Shown: one piece after another, positions 1 to 9,985 of the stretch
Numbering within the stretch: position 1 is the first letter of the stretch
Layout of the letters: each line of letters starts with the position of its first letter
Source: Candidatus Omnitrophota bacterium
GTDB taxonomy: Bacteria > Omnitrophota > Gorgyraeia > Aquiviventales > Aquiviventaceae
Direction of reading: 5' to 3'
NCBI GenBank assembly: GCA_016190215.1
Contig: JACPRA010000009.1
Location: forward strand, 1 to 38,186
Length of the DNA: 38,186 bases
Made by a program: the position numbers and the translations under genes
Notes under the pieces: generated by a model
Database searches by the model: none
What the model was told of the DNA's origin: nothing
Seen by the model: the letters and a program-made list of their open reading frames with translations, nothing else

Positions 1-236
1 ACGGCCGGCGCGTCATTGAACAACTGGCAACGGATACGATCCCGGTCTCCCGCGCCGATGCGCTGAAGTTCTGCTGCAACGCGATCGCCACACCCGAAGC
101 GATCGTGCTGCACCGCGGGATCTCCGCCTCGCTTCGAACGACGCTGACGCGCCGCGGCTATGACGTCTACGAGCTGGACCTGTCGGAGTTTCTGAAGGCG
201 GGCGGCTCCGCCAAATGCCTGGTCCTGCGCGTGTAA
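1..236 (+). CDS. C-terminal fragment of amidinotransferase / dimethylargininase-like protein (truncated by window start)
   Basis: Frame from nt 3 reads GRRVIEQLATDTIPVSRADALKFCCNAIATPEAIVLHRGISASLRTTLTRRGYDVYELDLSEFLKAGGSAKCLVLRV*; the LSEFLKAGG(S/G)AKCL ending is typical of DDAH/arginine deiminase-fold enzymes. Confidence 0.7.
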   Translation, partial: GRRVIEQLATDTIPVSRADALKFCCNAIATPEAIVLHRGISASLRTTLTRRGYDVYELDLSEFLKAGGSAKCLVLRV

Positions 237-278
237 CTGTTCAATTCGCGATGGAATCTGTATACTCGTAAGCATCCC

Positions 279-1049
279 ATGCCGAAGCTCCGACACGGGC
301 TCGTGCTCTTCGCATTGCTCGGCGTCGCGGTCTATGCCCTCGCCGAAGACCTCACCTTGACCACCTACTACCCCTCGCCCCGCGGGGTGTATCAGTCGTT
401 GCGAGCCACGGAGGACCTGACCGTCGGCACCCGTGTCTCCAAAGGCACGCTCACCGTCGCCGGGGAGACAGTCCACACAGAATTCGGGGAGTGCCCGGCC
501 GGGTACGATTGGTACGATGAGAACGGCAACGGGGTGAAAGACTTTGAGGGGGAGTGCAAGCGGACCGGCATCGTCATCACCTCGCCGGGCTACGTGGGAA
601 TCGGAACGACCAATCCCGGATACACGCTGAATGTGAATGGAATTGTGAATGCGACCAATTTCTATAAGGGCGGCGTGCCGTTCGGCGGGGGAGGCGGTTG
701 CAGCGCGTCCGGAGATTTGTGCGCCTTTGCGGTGGGGTTCAGCCCTTGGATGACGACGAACTGTTATTCCGGCGCGGACTGCACCGGGACGCCCTACGGT
801 CGAGGCTACTCCAGCCAAACCGTGCTGTGGGAGAAACTGGGGGGCGGGGCGTTAGTTCGAAATCCGTGCGTCAGCCGTCGAGAAACCGGCCCGGGTCTCC
901 CCGGCACGTGTTTGAATTCGAGTCCGGGCGAGTCCTATTACGGTCCCTGGACTTGCGCGCCAGGTTACACCCCATCCAGCTTTATGATGCCCGATCCGAC
1001 AGGAAGCTATATCAGCTATTACCAGTGGGCCACGTGCACGAAACAATAA
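279..1049 (+). CDS. Secreted protein with N-terminal signal and EDLTLTTYYPSPRGVYQ motif; 'VGIGTTNPGYTLNVNG' tail-fibre-like segment
   Basis: 256 aa ORF with hydrophobic N-terminus ending ALA; shares modules with the next ORF. Confidence 0.7.
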   Translation: MPKLRHGLVLFALLGVAVYALAEDLTLTTYYPSPRGVYQSLRATEDLTVGTRVSKGTLTVAGETVHTEFGECPAGYDWYDENGNGVKDFEGECKRTGIVITSPGYVGIGTTNPGYTLNVNGIVNATNFYKGGVPFGGGGGCSASGDLCAFAVGFSPWMTTNCYSGADCTGTPYGRGYSSQTVLWEKLGGGALVRNPCVSRRETGPGLPGTCLNSSPGESYYGPWTCAPGYTPSSFMMPDPTGSYISYYQWATCTKQ

Positions 1050-1170
1050 CCCGGACACGTGCCAGGCACCGAATGTCCTGCCCTCAGGAGGGCGGCTAGC
1101 TTGTGTGGTGGAACGCACAGGGGACAACGTGCCCCGGACCGGGTGGTGATCTCATGGTAGCGAGCACCTA

Positions 1171-2043
1171 ATGCATCTACGACACTGGCTGGTCGCGGGA
1201 GTCGTCGTTGGGATCGCCGCCTACGCCCTCGCCGAAGATCTCACCTTGACCACCTACTACCCCTCCCCGCGCGGGGTCTATCAGGCGCTGCGCACGAGCG
1301 GAGATGTGATCATCGGCACCACCACCCCGCCGGCGCTGCCGCCCCGTCTCCATGTGGTCGGCACAGGTTTCAATCCGACCCTCCGGGTGGAGACCCCCAT
1401 CGCGGGAAGCGATCCCGCCTTCTTCGTGATCAACAGCGATGGCCGCGTCGGCATCGGCACGACGGACCCCGGCGTCACGCTGAACGTCAATGGCCAGTTC
1501 AAGCTCACTGATGGAACCCAAGGCGACAAGAAAGTTCTCACCTCGGATGCCAATGGGTTGGCAAACTGGCGGACGGCAAGTGGAACTCCAACCATCAGTC
1601 ACAAGACGTCGAATCAGAGTGGAATTGGGTGGATCGCTGACGCTGAGTTGCATTTTCCCCTCGGGGCCAACGAGACGTGGGTCGTCGAAATCCATCTCAG
1701 ACTGGTGAGAAACCCCGACTCAACGCATGCATACGTCGGATGGGATCTTCCCCTTGGAGCTTCTGCGTCAATCACGGGGTGCATGTTTTCGGAAAGCGAT
1801 TACCCTGGATACGGTTGTGGGGACGAGACGACCGTTGGCATCGGCATGCCGTTTGTCATGCGCGCTGCGGGGTTAAGTTCAGGCCAGCGGGAGCAGTTGC
1901 ACGCGTACACGGTCATCACCAATGGGGCAACCGCCGGGACGGCCCAATTGAAATGGCTCAGCCAAGGTGGGGCGCCTCCGGGTGGCTCTCCTTCGATGAC
2001 GGTGTACGCCGATTCCACGCTGATCGCTCATCAACGCCCCTGA
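1171..2043 (+). CDS. Secreted protein, tandem paralog of the preceding ORF
   Basis: 290 aa ORF; N-terminal 'YALAEDLTLTTYYPSPRGVYQALR' and 'VGIGTTDPGVTLNVNG' nearly identical to the upstream gene. Confidence 0.7.
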   Translation: MHLRHWLVAGVVVGIAAYALAEDLTLTTYYPSPRGVYQALRTSGDVIIGTTTPPALPPRLHVVGTGFNPTLRVETPIAGSDPAFFVINSDGRVGIGTTDPGVTLNVNGQFKLTDGTQGDKKVLTSDANGLANWRTASGTPTISHKTSNQSGIGWIADAELHFPLGANETWVVEIHLRLVRNPDSTHAYVGWDLPLGASASITGCMFSESDYPGYGCGDETTVGIGMPFVMRAAGLSSGQREQLHAYTVITNGATAGTAQLKWLSQGGAPPGGSPSMTVYADSTLIAHQRP

Positions 2044-2064
2044 ATGGTTCAAGACGGAGGGCGA

Positions 2065-2109
2065 GCAGCTAGCCGATCTTCGCGGCGAGGATGAAGTCGT
2101 TCTAGGAGG
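2065..2109 (-). pseudogene. Remnant duplicate of the 3' end of the adjacent pterin-4a-carbinolamine dehydratase gene
   Basis: ATCTTCGCGGCGAGGATGAAGTCGTT closely matches ATCTTCGCGGCAAGAATGAAATCGTT at 2141-2166; minus strand encodes NDFILAAKIG* versus NDFILAAKIDQLLSA. Confidence 0.6.
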
Positions 2110-2119
2110 TCGAGGAAGA

Positions 2120-2461
2120 TTACGCGGACAAAAGCTGATCAATCTTCGCGGCAAGAATGAAATCGTTTTCGGAGAGGCCGCTGAGGGCGTGGGTCGTCAG
2201 CTCGATCGTCAGGCGCTTGTAGCGGGTGAGGTGGAGATCGGGGTGGTGGTCGTCCGCTTCCGCGATGGGCGCAATGCGCTGGATCAGGCTTACCGCGTCG
2301 AGAAAATTCTTGCACGTCACCGTCTTGCGGATGGTCTTCCCGTCCACCAGCTCCCATCCGCTCACGTCCCGCAGGAGCGCCTGGGCCGCGCTCGAGGGCA
2401 AGGGTTCGACCCCGCCTTCGCACGGCTTGCACTTCCGCTTGGCTAACGGCTCCATCCCCAT
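2120..2461 (-). CDS. 4a-hydroxytetrahydrobiopterin (pterin-4a-carbinolamine) dehydratase
   Basis: 113 aa; ...GWELVDGKTIRKTVTCKNFLDAVSLIQRIAPIAEADDHHPDLHLTRYKRLTIELTTHALSGLSENDFILAAKID, classic PCD/DCoH motifs. Confidence 0.9.
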   Translation of the reverse strand: MGMEPLAKRKCKPCEGGVEPLPSSAAQALLRDVSGWELVDGKTIRKTVTCKNFLDAVSLIQRIAPIAEADDHHPDLHLTRYKRLTIELTTHALSGLSENDFILAAKIDQLLSA

Positions 2462-2474
2462 CTCTCACCTAGCT

Positions 2475-2516
2475 CAGGTACCAGGTACCTGGACTAACGC
2501 TGTACGCTGAACGCTG
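2475..2516. repeat. Degenerate heptamer array (CAGGTAC CAGGTAC CTGGACT AACGCTG TACGCTG AACGCTG)
   Basis: Six consecutive 7-mers in one phase; includes the perfect palindrome CCAGGTACCTGG. Confidence 0.7.
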
Positions 2517-2519
2517 TTC

Positions 2520-2993
2520 TTAGGTGGGCCGGTCAACCTTCTTGACCTTGTAGGGCACTTTGGCCTTCGGCAGCTCCAGCGTGAACTCGTCGCCCGCTTT
2601 CTTGCCCAGCACGCTCTTGCCCAGCGGCGAGGCGATGGAAATCCTGCCCTGCTGCGGATCGGCCTCTTCCGGCCCGACCAAGATATAGGTCACTTCTTCC
2701 TTGATCTGGATGTCGATCAAGGTCACGCGCGTGCCCATTCGGGCTTCCCCGGCGGCCACGTCCAAATCGTCAATGATCCGCACGTTGCTCAGCTTGATCT
2801 CCAGCTCGGTCAGGCGGGTGCCGACGTGCATGAGGTGCTCTTTGGCGGCGTGATATTCGCCGTTTTCGCGCAGGTCGCCCAGCGCGGCGGCTTTGTTGAC
2901 TTCCTGCTGCAGCTCCAGCTTGCGCTTCTGCAACGTCTTGTATTCGTCTTGAAGCTTTTTGAGCCCGACTTTGGTGAGATACGTTTCTGACAT
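2520..2993 (-). CDS. greA: Transcription elongation factor GreA
   Basis: 157 aa; MSETYLTKVGLKKLQDEYKTLQKRKLELQQEVNKAAALGDLRENGEYHAAKE... and C-terminal SPLGKSVLGKKAGDEFTLELPKAKVPYKV. Confidence 0.95.
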   Translation of the reverse strand: MSETYLTKVGLKKLQDEYKTLQKRKLELQQEVNKAAALGDLRENGEYHAAKEHLMHVGTRLTELEIKLSNVRIIDDLDVAAGEARMGTRVTLIDIQIKEEVTYILVGPEEADPQQGRISIASPLGKSVLGKKAGDEFTLELPKAKVPYKVKKVDRPT

Positions 2994-3044
2994 GGTAGGT
3001 CTAGCCTAGCGAGCGAGTCCGGCGCTGTCAATCCCCCGACGCCG

Positions 3045-4382
3045 TTACGCCGTCAACAGGATCGGCACCAGCCGCCCGCCCTGGGAAATGTTGACCACGC
3101 CCTGCGGCGACGAGCGCCCCAGGAACGCCACGCCGTCGGCGGTGGCCATCACCCCGACGATGACGAACTCCGGGGCGGTCTTCGAGCCGCCGCGTCCGTC
3201 CAGGAACGTCACGCGGGGCAACGGCACGGTTTCCTGCACCACCCAGGTGTCCGGGCGGGCCAGGGCGTCCTTCAGCACGCCGTCCCAGGCGGATTGCGTG
3301 AGCGTGGAGCCGATCGCGACTCCCTGCCCGCCATACGACCGGTTGGGCTTCAGCACCAGGCGGTCGCGGTGCCGACGCGCGAAGACCGGCAGGTCCACGA
3401 GGCGCCCCCGGAGGTCCGTGGTCTTCCGCTCCCGCAGGAGCCGGGTCCAGGGCACCCGGACTCGCAGCATCCGGCGCTGGGCCGGGGTGAAATAGCGGGC
3501 GAACTCCGGGCTGGAGAGCACCTCGCACAAGCTCTTGTGGTCAAACTCCCCCGCCAGCGCGGAGATCACCCGGTTGCGCCGGAACGCCTCGCGCATGGCT
3601 GTGACGTCGCCGCCGTGCCGCTCGATGGAGATCAGCTCGCTCAAGCTGCAGTCCCGGTAGAGCAGATCCACCACGATGTCCTTGTACATGAGCTCGTCCC
3701 GCCGCCACTCCAGTTCCCTGGGGTCCGCGACCACCGTCGGCAGTCCCTGCTGCTGCAGGTACTGGCTGACGAAGAGCATTTCGTCCGATCCGCCCACCGG
3801 CATCTCGCGGCGCTCCACGAACGCGGTCACGGCGCAGGGCCGCCGGATCGCCTGCGCGTGCCGGCGCAGCATGTGCATCAGCAGGTGCCGCGGATCGGCG
3901 CTGAGCTCGATGGGGCAGCCCTTCACCGCCGGGCGCAGGGTGGGCAGCACGTGCTCGGCCACGAGCTGATTGGCCATCGGCAGAAAGTGCAGGCAGCCCA
4001 CGCCCACCGAATTCCATTCTAAAATCTTGAACCGCCGCAGCCCGTCCCGTCGCTCGAGGATCAGGTTGGTGTCCAGCCGCTCAAAGATCGGGATGGGCGT
4101 GGGCGGGCCCTTCGGCGCGACGTCGGCCAGCCAGGCGCGCTCATCCGGGTCGAGCGGCAGGACCTGCTGCAGGGCCGGATCGGCAAGATAGTTCGAGAGG
4201 ACGGCGGTAATCGCCTCGCGCAAGCGAAGGCTGATGGCTTGTAACTCGACCGCATGCGCGCGGGAGAGGAGCCAGGGGACCGGGTGGATGGCCACCGGCT
4301 CGTCTGTATTGTCGCCTGTCTTGGGGGAGGTGAAGAGGGTGATGTGGCGCTGGCGGGCGCCGTCAGCCAACTGCGCGACCAA
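3045..4382 (-). CDS. ATP-grasp-like protein (circularly permuted ATP-grasp / glutathionylspermidine synthase-like)
   Basis: 445 aa; 'RLVLKPNRSYGGQGVAIG...' ATP-grasp-type segment; start position (TTG) uncertain. Confidence 0.5.
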   Translation of the reverse strand: MVAQLADGARQRHITLFTSPKTGDNTDEPVAIHPVPWLLSRAHAVELQAISLRLREAITAVLSNYLADPALQQVLPLDPDERAWLADVAPKGPPTPIPIFERLDTNLILERRDGLRRFKILEWNSVGVGCLHFLPMANQLVAEHVLPTLRPAVKGCPIELSADPRHLLMHMLRRHAQAIRRPCAVTAFVERREMPVGGSDEMLFVSQYLQQQGLPTVVADPRELEWRRDELMYKDIVVDLLYRDCSLSELISIERHGGDVTAMREAFRRNRVISALAGEFDHKSLCEVLSSPEFARYFTPAQRRMLRVRVPWTRLLRERKTTDLRGRLVDLPVFARRHRDRLVLKPNRSYGGQGVAIGSTLTQSAWDGVLKDALARPDTWVVQETVPLPRVTFLDGRGGSKTAPEFVIVGVMATADGVAFLGRSSPQGVVNISQGGRLVPILLTA

Positions 4383-4494
4383 TTGGCGGCGCCACGCCGG
4401 CGGCTGCCGGAGCAGCGCGGAGAGGAGCCGTGGACGATTCGGACGACGCGCGAAGCGGAACGTCCTGCTTCCTCTCTGGGTTCCGTGAGGCGCG

Positions 4495-5010
4495 CTACTT
4501 GCTGTAGCGCGGCTGCTCGGCTTTTGCGGCCTCGGCGGCTGGAACGGTGAGGGACGAGGAGTCGGGCGCGGGCTCCTGCCAGGCCGGAGCGCTCGTGGCC
4601 AGGTCCTCTGACGGCGCCGACCACGTGGCGGCCTGGCCGGCGGAGGTGCCGGAGACGCAGTTGTCGTATGAATCCGACACCGGGATCCCGTTGAATCCCG
4701 GCACCCAAAAGGTCACGATGTCCACCCCGCCTGAGAGGGCGCGCAGCACGGTGCAGCCCGCCCCTTTGCCCACGCCCACCAGCGTGCCCACGAGCGGCGG
4801 GCCGTTCTTGGTTTCATTGGCGATGTTCACGAGCAGATCCACGAAGCAGGTCGTCACGTTGATGAGCCCGCGGCCCAGCATCCCGGCGGTTTTTCGGCTG
4901 TATTCCGGCGACTCCGCCGCGGCATGGGCGGACGTCCGCGCCGCAAACGAGGTCTGCGCTCCGACGAGCGCCAGCGCCGCCGCCACCACCAGCGTCTTGA
5001 AATTCTTCAT
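4495..5010 (-). CDS. Small secreted protein, TIGR04073-like (exosortase-system-associated type)
   Basis: MKNFKTLVVAAALALVGAQTSFA signal; 'KTAGMLGRGLINVTTCFVDLLVNI...GVGKGAGCTVLRALSGGVDIVTFWVPG' resembles the protein at 35553-35906; RBS-like AGGAGG upstream. Confidence 0.55.
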   Translation of the reverse strand: MKNFKTLVVAAALALVGAQTSFAARTSAHAAAESPEYSRKTAGMLGRGLINVTTCFVDLLVNIANETKNGPPLVGTLVGVGKGAGCTVLRALSGGVDIVTFWVPGFNGIPVSDSYDNCVSGTSAGQAATWSAPSEDLATSAPAWQEPAPDSSSLTVPAAEAAKAEQPRYSK

Positions 5011-5020
5011 GCAACACCTC

Positions 5021-5353
5021 CTATGATGAGTTGGGTTGAGTGTAACGCGAAGCGGTAGTCGTGTCAATCGCGCGGGGTATTCGGCGCGCGGCGCGGATCA
5101 CCCGCCAGGCGATGCCGCCGACCAGCAGGATTGGCGTCCCGATCAGCGCCACGATGCTCAGCGCATAGGCCAGGGCCGCCCGCTGGGAGAGCGCCGGGTC
5201 GCCGCTTGAGAGCAGCGCATCCTTGCACATCGGGCAGGCCCAAGCGCTCGGAGACCACAACACGAGGCAGACAGCAGACAGCACACAACAGACAGCGACC
5301 TGCCAGGCAGTGTGGATGTTCCGTGTGCTGTGTGCTGTGTGCTGTGTGCTCAT
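5021..5353 (-). CDS. Small membrane protein of the cox cluster (CPMCKDAL motif, C-terminal TM)
   Basis: MSTQHTAHSTRNIHTAWQVAVCCVLSAVCLVLWSPSAWACPMCKDALLSSGDPALSQRAALAYALSIVALIGTPILLVGGIAWRVIRAARR; N-terminus encoded by a heptamer array. Confidence 0.6.
   Translation of the reverse strand: MSTQHTAHSTRNIHTAWQVAVCCVLSAVCLVLWSPSAWACPMCKDALLSSGDPALSQRAALAYALSIVALIGTPILLVGGIAWRVIRAARRIPRAIDTTTASRYTQPNSS
5267..5350. repeat. Degenerate heptamer inverted array (12 heptamers)
   Basis: GCAGACA GCAGACA GCACACA ACAGACA | GCGACCT GCCAGGC AGTGTGG ATGTTCC | GTGTGCT x4; inverted arms in one 7-nt phase, spacer 28 nt = 4x7. Confidence 0.85.
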
Positions 5354-5769
5354 CATAGGCGATACAGCATCCAATAAACGATCACGCCGGTCACGGACAC
5401 GTAGAGCCACACGGGGAACGTCACGCGCGCCAGCCGGCGGTGCGCGTCGAATTCGTGGCGCAGGGCCAGCCGCAGCGTCCGCCAGATCAAGGGCACGAGC
5501 GCGATCGCCAGTGCCGTGTGGGACGCCAGCACCGTGAAATAGAACGCGCGCGCCGCGCCCGCGCCGCGGAAGTGCACCGAGCCCACCTGGGCATGATAGC
5601 ATACGTAGCTCAACAGAAACGCCGTCGAGGTGGCGCACGCCGCCAGCATGAGGCTCGCGTGCGTCGCCACGCGGCCGCGGCGGATCGCCCCGAACCCCAC
5701 AAGGATGAGCACGCCGCTCGTGGCATTGAGCGAGGCATTGATCGTGGGGACCGCCTCGAGCCAGGTCAT
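5353..5769 (-). CDS. DUF420-like integral membrane protein of cytochrome oxidase cluster
   Basis: 138 aa with 4 predicted hydrophobic segments, next to SCO and ctaB. Confidence 0.6.
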   Translation of the reverse strand: MTWLEAVPTINASLNATSGVLILVGFGAIRRGRVATHASLMLAACATSTAFLLSYVCYHAQVGSVHFRGAGAARAFYFTVLASHTALAIALVPLIWRTLRLALRHEFDAHRRLARVTFPVWLYVSVTGVIVYWMLYRL

Positions 5770-6374
5770 CGCGTCGCGGACAACGCCCGGACATCCCGCA
5801 GCAAACGATCCGCTTCCGCCGGATCCTCCGCATCATAGTAGCCCCGCAGATGGCCCTGCGGATCCACCAATACCAGGCGCGTGCTGTGCGTAATCGGTTC
5901 GTCGGGAGGCCCCTCTTCTCCAACGGCCAGATGGAACCCGTCCCGGCAGAGCTGGTAGAGCGCGGTTTTCTCGCCGGTGACGAATATCCACCGCCCGTCC
6001 TGCGCGCGATAGCGCTCGGCATATGCCGCGAGCACCTCCGGGGTGTCCCATCCGGGATCCACGGTGAATGACACCCGCTGCACCTCCTGCGGCAGGCGCG
6101 ACCCCAGCGCGGCCATGCGATCCGACATCATCAGGCACTGGCCCGCGCACCGGGTGAAGATGAAATCCGCCACCCACGCCCGGCCGGCCAGCGTCGCCTG
6201 AGTGATCCGGCGCCCCTCGTGATCCATCAGCGAAAACTCCGGGAGCGCGCCGTAGTCCGGCGGCGGAGCGGCCCCAACTCTTGAACGAGCCCACGCAGCA
6301 AACAGCACACAGCAGACAGCACACACCGCGACCCACCTCTGTGTGCTGTGTGCTGTCTGCAGCCGCGTGTTCAT
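5766..6374 (-). CDS. SCO1/SenC-family copper chaperone-like protein
   Basis: 202 aa; FSLMDHEGRRITQATLAGRAWVADFIFTRCAGQCLMMSDRM... SCO-type CxxxC motif; STRLVLVDPQGHLRGYYD. Confidence 0.85.
   Translation of the reverse strand: MNTRLQTAHSTQRWVAVCAVCCVLFAAWARSRVGAAPPPDYGALPEFSLMDHEGRRITQATLAGRAWVADFIFTRCAGQCLMMSDRMAALGSRLPQEVQRVSFTVDPGWDTPEVLAAYAERYRAQDGRWIFVTGEKTALYQLCRDGFHLAVGEEGPPDEPITHSTRLVLVDPQGHLRGYYDAEDPAEADRLLRDVRALSATR
6296..6358. repeat. Degenerate heptamer inverted array (9 heptamers) overlapping SCO signal-peptide codons
   Basis: CAGCAAA CAGCACA CAGCAGA CAGCACA | CACCGCG ACCCACC | TCTGTGT GCTGTGT GCTGTCT; one 7-nt phase. Confidence 0.85.
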
Positions 6375-6378
6375 TGGA

Positions 6379-7242
6379 TTATCCCCGGTCCGCCACGAGC
6401 AGGGCCAGCAGAATCGGCAGGTAGCCCACCGACGTCAGGAACAGCCGCGTCGCCACGGCCGGCGAGCGCGTGCGGGCGGCGGAGATGGTCACGGCGCACA
6501 GCCAAATGCCGGCCACCAAGGCGCCGAGAAAATACCACAGGCCGGCCAGGCCGTACACGCTCGGCAGCAAGCTGGTCACCATGAGCGCCGCCGCATAGAG
6601 CACCATCTGCCGGGCGGTGCTCAGCCCGTCCGGCTCCACGACCGGGAGCATGCGGAACCCGGCCCGTGCATACTCCTCGCGATAGACCCAGGCGATCGCC
6701 AGGAAATGCGGCAACTGCCACAGAAACACGATGGCGCCCACCAGCCACGCCGCCAGCGGCAGCGTCCCGTGGGCGGCGGCCCAGCCGATCAGCGGCGGCA
6801 GCGCGCCGGGGATCGCGCCCGCCAGAGTGCACAACGAGGTCTGCCGCTTCATCGGCGTGTAGACCAGCACGTAGCTGACCACCGTCAGCACCGCCAACCC
6901 CGCCGTCAGATGGTTGACCGCGAACCACAGCCAGGCGCAGCCCAGCACGGAGGTCACCAGGCCGAAGACCAGCGCCGAGGACGGCGCCAGGCGGCCCGAG
7001 GGCAGCGGGCGCGACTTGGTGCGCGCCATCAGCGCGTCCGCGTCGCGCTCCCACCACTGGTTGAGGGCGCTCGCACCCCCGCCGGCGAGCGCCGCCCCCG
7101 TGAGCATGGCGGCCAGCCGGCCCCAATCAAAGACAGGCCGCGCGGCCAGCGCATATCCCACGCCGGCCGTCACGAGGGCCAGCGCCGTCAAGCGCGGCTT
7201 GGTGAGTCCCAGATAGGCGCGCACGATCCCGCGGGCGCTCAT
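6379..7242 (-). CDS. ctaB: Protoheme IX farnesyltransferase (heme O synthase)
   Basis: MSARGIVRAYLGLTKPRLTALALVTAGVGY...NQWWERDADALMARTKSRPLPSGR; UbiA-family motifs. Confidence 0.93.
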   Translation of the reverse strand: MSARGIVRAYLGLTKPRLTALALVTAGVGYALAARPVFDWGRLAAMLTGAALAGGGASALNQWWERDADALMARTKSRPLPSGRLAPSSALVFGLVTSVLGCAWLWFAVNHLTAGLAVLTVVSYVLVYTPMKRQTSLCTLAGAIPGALPPLIGWAAAHGTLPLAAWLVGAIVFLWQLPHFLAIAWVYREEYARAGFRMLPVVEPDGLSTARQMVLYAAALMVTSLLPSVYGLAGLWYFLGALVAGIWLCAVTISAARTRSPAVATRLFLTSVGYLPILLALLVADRG

Positions 7243-8060
7243 GATCCCACCTGTGCTGCGCGATGCGCGGCCGTCGAGATGACGCACGTGGAGGCCAAGA
7301 GCACGGCCCCGAGGACCACGTGCCCGGTGCTCATCCAGGCCCACTGCGCGCCGGTGCGCCACACCGTGATGCCGATGGCGGCTTGCGCCACCACGAGCCA
7401 GGCGAGGAGTAACGTGCGGGTGCGCCACGCGGCCGGCAGCTCCGGGGCCTGCCGGAGGCTCTGCGCCAGCCTGACCAAACAGACCACCACCACGACCGCC
7501 CAGGCGGCATGCCACATCACGAACCGGCCGGTATGGCGAATGATCGCCCCCAGCAGCAATTGGACGAGCAGCACCGCCATCGCTTGCAACCCCCGCCGGC
7601 GGATCCGCGGGGCGGCGGCACCCCATCCTCGCGCTTGCGCCCAGGCCGGAGAGGTGACCAGCGCCACGCACGCCAAGCTGGAAAACACGAGCTGTCCTAC
7701 ACACGCATGCGCGATGGAGACCGGGGCCGGCAACACCCACAGCACGGTCAGGCCGCCCAAGATCGCCTGCGTGATCACGGCGGCCAACGCGCCGCCGGCG
7801 AGCCAGCGCACCCACCGGCGCGGGTCCGTGCGCCATGTCCAGATCGCCAGCGTCGCCACCATGAGACCCACCAACCCCGCGATCAGCCGGTGCGTGTGCT
7901 CATAGCGGATGCCGCCCACCATCGGAGGGAACATCGTGCCGTAGGACAACGGCCAGTCCGGCACCGACAAACCGGAATCCGTGGACGTGACCAGCCCGCC
8001 GGCCGCGAGCAGGATCAGCGTGATCACAACGGTCAGTTGAGCGAAACGGTAGCGACTCAT
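7239..8060 (-). CDS. ctaA: Heme A synthase (COX15/CtaA family)
   Basis: MSRYRFAQLTVVITLILLAAGGLVTSTDSGLSVPDWPLSYGTMFPPMVGGIRYEHTHRLIAG... Confidence 0.93.
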   Translation of the reverse strand: MSRYRFAQLTVVITLILLAAGGLVTSTDSGLSVPDWPLSYGTMFPPMVGGIRYEHTHRLIAGLVGLMVATLAIWTWRTDPRRWVRWLAGGALAAVITQAILGGLTVLWVLPAPVSIAHACVGQLVFSSLACVALVTSPAWAQARGWGAAAPRIRRRGLQAMAVLLVQLLLGAIIRHTGRFVMWHAAWAVVVVVCLVRLAQSLRQAPELPAAWRTRTLLLAWLVVAQAAIGITVWRTGAQWAWMSTGHVVLGAVLLASTCVISTAAHRAAQVGS

Positions 8061-8087
8061 GGTCAAGTTAGGCTAGGACAAAGGTTC

Positions 8088-8235
8088 GGCCACGGGTGAT
8101 GCCGAAGCGTCGCACGCGTCTCCGCGTGCGACATTCCCGTCACCGCCTCGATGGCGGCTCGGTCACAGGGCAGCGACCAAGGCCCCCGGCCGAGGGAGTG
8201 CCGCAGCGCGCAGGCGATGCGGCGCACCCGTGGCC
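8088..8235. ncRNA. Candidate structured intergenic RNA element (multi-hairpin enclosed by an 11-bp stem)
   Basis: 8088-8098 GGCCACGGGTG pairs with 8225-8235 CACCCGTGGCC; internal hairpins 8109-8132 (10-bp stem), 8143-8157 (5 bp) and 8200-8223 (6 bp). Confidence 0.4.
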
Positions 8236-8263
8236 TCGGCACTGGTCGGACTGCTTCCTTGCT

Positions 8264-9981
<1,718 letters not shown>

Positions 9982-9985
<4 letters not shown>

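Noticed and set aside
1081-1096. GCCCTC-AG-GAGGGC palindrome between the tandem secreted genes
   Set aside because: Possible weak terminator, but no T-tract and within chance for GC-rich DNA.
6343-7905. 520 aa plus-strand ORF across ctaB and ctaA
   Set aside because: Antisense shadow ORF; the minus-strand frames encode clear CtaB and CtaA.
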